From assembly GCA_964006375.1 (NCBI GenBank), contig OZ023265.1, positions 170,640,533 to 170,704,532 of the forward strand: a stretch of 64,000 nucleotides of DNA. Direction: 5' to 3'. Below the pieces are notes generated by a model that was not told the DNA's origin, ran no database searches, and saw nothing but the letters and a program-made list of their open reading frames with translations. Below are positions 62,755 to 64,000 of the stretch, piece by piece. Numbering within the stretch: the stretch's first letter is position 1; each line of letters starts with the position of its first letter. Both the position numbers and the translations under genes were made by a program. This stretch comes from Tillus elongatus (Eukaryota; Arthropoda; Insecta; Coleoptera; Cleridae).

Positions 62755-64000
62755 CAAGCCGACTGAACAAGGTCTAAAATGATAAAAAACTCCAATATTT
62801 ATAGAAACGTAGGTTTATTTCGGAAAGCACAGTACGAAAAAGGAACTAAGACAACTGCAAAATTAAGGTTTTCTTCGTTACACTTGGTACCTCTTATCTG
62901 CTACCATCTTATCTACTTCGGGGAAACAACTGTGATACGGTAGTGAGGACAAATCATGCGTGGCCCTGCATATTTGAGATAATAATCACCAATGTTTTTA
63001 TTTATTTCAACAACACACCACGGGGGCTTACAGCCTAAATACTATCGTACCGTGGGTGTCGACAAAGAGGAAAGAGGCAACTTGTTAATTCTGGACTTGA
63101 AGGTTTGGAGCAGAAGGAAAAACATGTGCCGGCAAGGAATCCCACAACTTGGAAGTCCTTGAGACAAAAGAGCGTGCATAACAAGAGGTTCTATGTCTGG
63201 TGACCTGGACAGTAAAAGGGTGCATTCGCTCTGTTCCCCTGGTAGATCTGTTGGGGGCAGCAGGTGGAGGAACTATGGAAGAAAGCTCCTCTAAGCAGTG
63301 CCCGTGCAGATATCTATAAAAGAGAGAGAGGTCACCAACGGCACGTCGGTGGGCAGCCTTTGGGTGAGGATAGGGTCACCGATGAGACGTATAGCTCTCT
63401 TCTGAATGGAGTCCAGGATAGCGAGTGTAGAAGCGGCAGCGGCACCCCAGTTGTGGGAGCAGTATTCGAGGTTTGGTTTTATTGTTTTTTGAAGTATATA
63501 AGGTATAGAGATTAGCTGGTGAAAAGTATTTGCCATCCCGGAAGAGGAAACCTAATTTCTTAGCAGCCGCTTCTGCAATTGATGTGACATGTTGGTGCCA
63601 ATTGAGATTTCGAACCACAGAAATGCCAACAAGTGAAAATGAGTCATTACTTTGAATAACTTGGTTATTCATTCTGATGGGTCTAGGGCTGGTGTATATC
63701 TCATGAGATAGAAAGGAAGACAGATTTGGTGGAGTTGAATTGTACAAGATTTCTGCTTCCCCAGTCTAATATTTTTTGGAGATCCACGGAGACAGAACCA
63801 TCTGTGAGTCTGCGATCCTCATCTAATTGGGCTAAAGTGACAGGTTTGCAATATTGTATATTTGAGTGGAGGGTGCTGTTGCCCGCGTAACTGTAAACTG
63901 GGTTGGGTGTGCTAGAGAGGAGGCCATTGATGTGGAGAAATTCATATATAAAGAAAACCTGAAGGCTATAAAAAATGTTAGACAACCGGTAAAATTAGAC
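62755..64000 (+). mobile_element. Penelope-like element copy interrupted by LINE-3, running off the window
   Basis: At 62964-63000 the frame reads SCVALHI, a TGA where other copies have W, then DNNH, matching the GIY-YIG domain region SCVAQHIWDNN of the PLE at 32774. After the LINE-3 insertion the frame resumes at about 63948 with YKENLKAIKNVRQPVKLD to the last base. Sequence from about 62755 to 62963 is probably also PLE but too degraded to read. Confidence 0.75.
63001..63940 (-). mobile_element. LINE-3 copy 4, 5'-truncated, inserted in the PLE
   Basis: 3' UTR at 63005-63060, C-terminal ORF part (NLNWHQHVTSIAEAAAKKLG, FLFRDGKYFSPANLYTLYTS) and an RT remnant (NGLLSSTPNPVYSYAGNSTL, with SYAGN in place of SYADD) up to about 63940. 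Flanks are the two halves of the PLE frame; no clear target duplication. Confidence 0.85.

Overview
The window is animal nuclear DNA, most probably from an insect. It is AT-rich and intron-bearing, with host exons bounded by GT-AG splice sites and separated by transposable elements. Three host genes can be supported. DCAF1 (the insect gene mahjong, a CRL4 ubiquitin-ligase substrate receptor) lies on the minus strand; its first four coding exons are at 14220-14111, 14034-13884, 13775-13638 and 4293-4166, and the gene continues off the left edge. nudC lies on the plus strand; its first three coding exons are at 17095-17178, 17234-17311 and 17405-17758, and the rest of the gene was not found. The third gene, on the minus strand, is an unrecognised small single-pass membrane protein with exons at 43006-42923 and 35821-35443 and a probable last exon at 32624. 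DCAF1 and nudC are divergent, with starts 2.9 kb apart.

Almost everything else is mobile DNA. There are at least four non-LTR retrotransposon families. RH-LINE carries RNase H (4648, 21072 and 57340, plus three tiny 3'-end insertions). LINE-2 is at 10048-12982, LINE-3 has four copies, and LINE-4 at 29374-32150 has a 12-bp target duplication. A fifth LINE end lies at the left edge. DNA transposon remains include a long-TIR Tc1/mariner-type element (about 521-2487), DD34D mariner copies (34135, 46692), a pogo/Tigger C-terminal half (47172-48220), a hAT relic (58546) and a long-TIR element around an assembly gap (55077-56844). tRNA-derived SINEs occur alone and inside larger elements.

Three less ordinary systems stand out. 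(1) Penelope-like retroelement (PLE) debris: GIY-YIG endonuclease relics at 32774 and at the right edge, and at least five sequence types of short terminal-repeat insertions with hammerhead-ribozyme cores (CTGANGA...GAAAC). Several are head-to-head palindromes flanked by 11-14 bp direct repeats. (2) Two foldback elements (6536-13550 and 18469-20774) share the terminus GGTAATCYTGTGTT and have exact 8-bp target duplications. Their long inverted arms carry SINE-derived sequence. (3) A very abundant modular repeat ends in GGACGCAGCAAGTGCGTTAT. Its longer form contains a tRNA-like Pol III promoter, and shorter or shuffled forms carry a central (TA)n tract; about 25 ends were seen.

Stretches where nothing could be assigned: 2534-3028, 3610-3936, 4300-4640, 6090-6527, 7850-9960, 15760-17090 (apart from one inverted repeat), 20783-21058, 21706-22250, 33485-33980, 35110-35440, 44360-45240, 46000-46580, 48800-49165, 51280-51600, 53830-54535, 56850-57335, 60000-60455 and 61440-62750. 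All coordinates of repeats were read by eye and may be off by a few bases.
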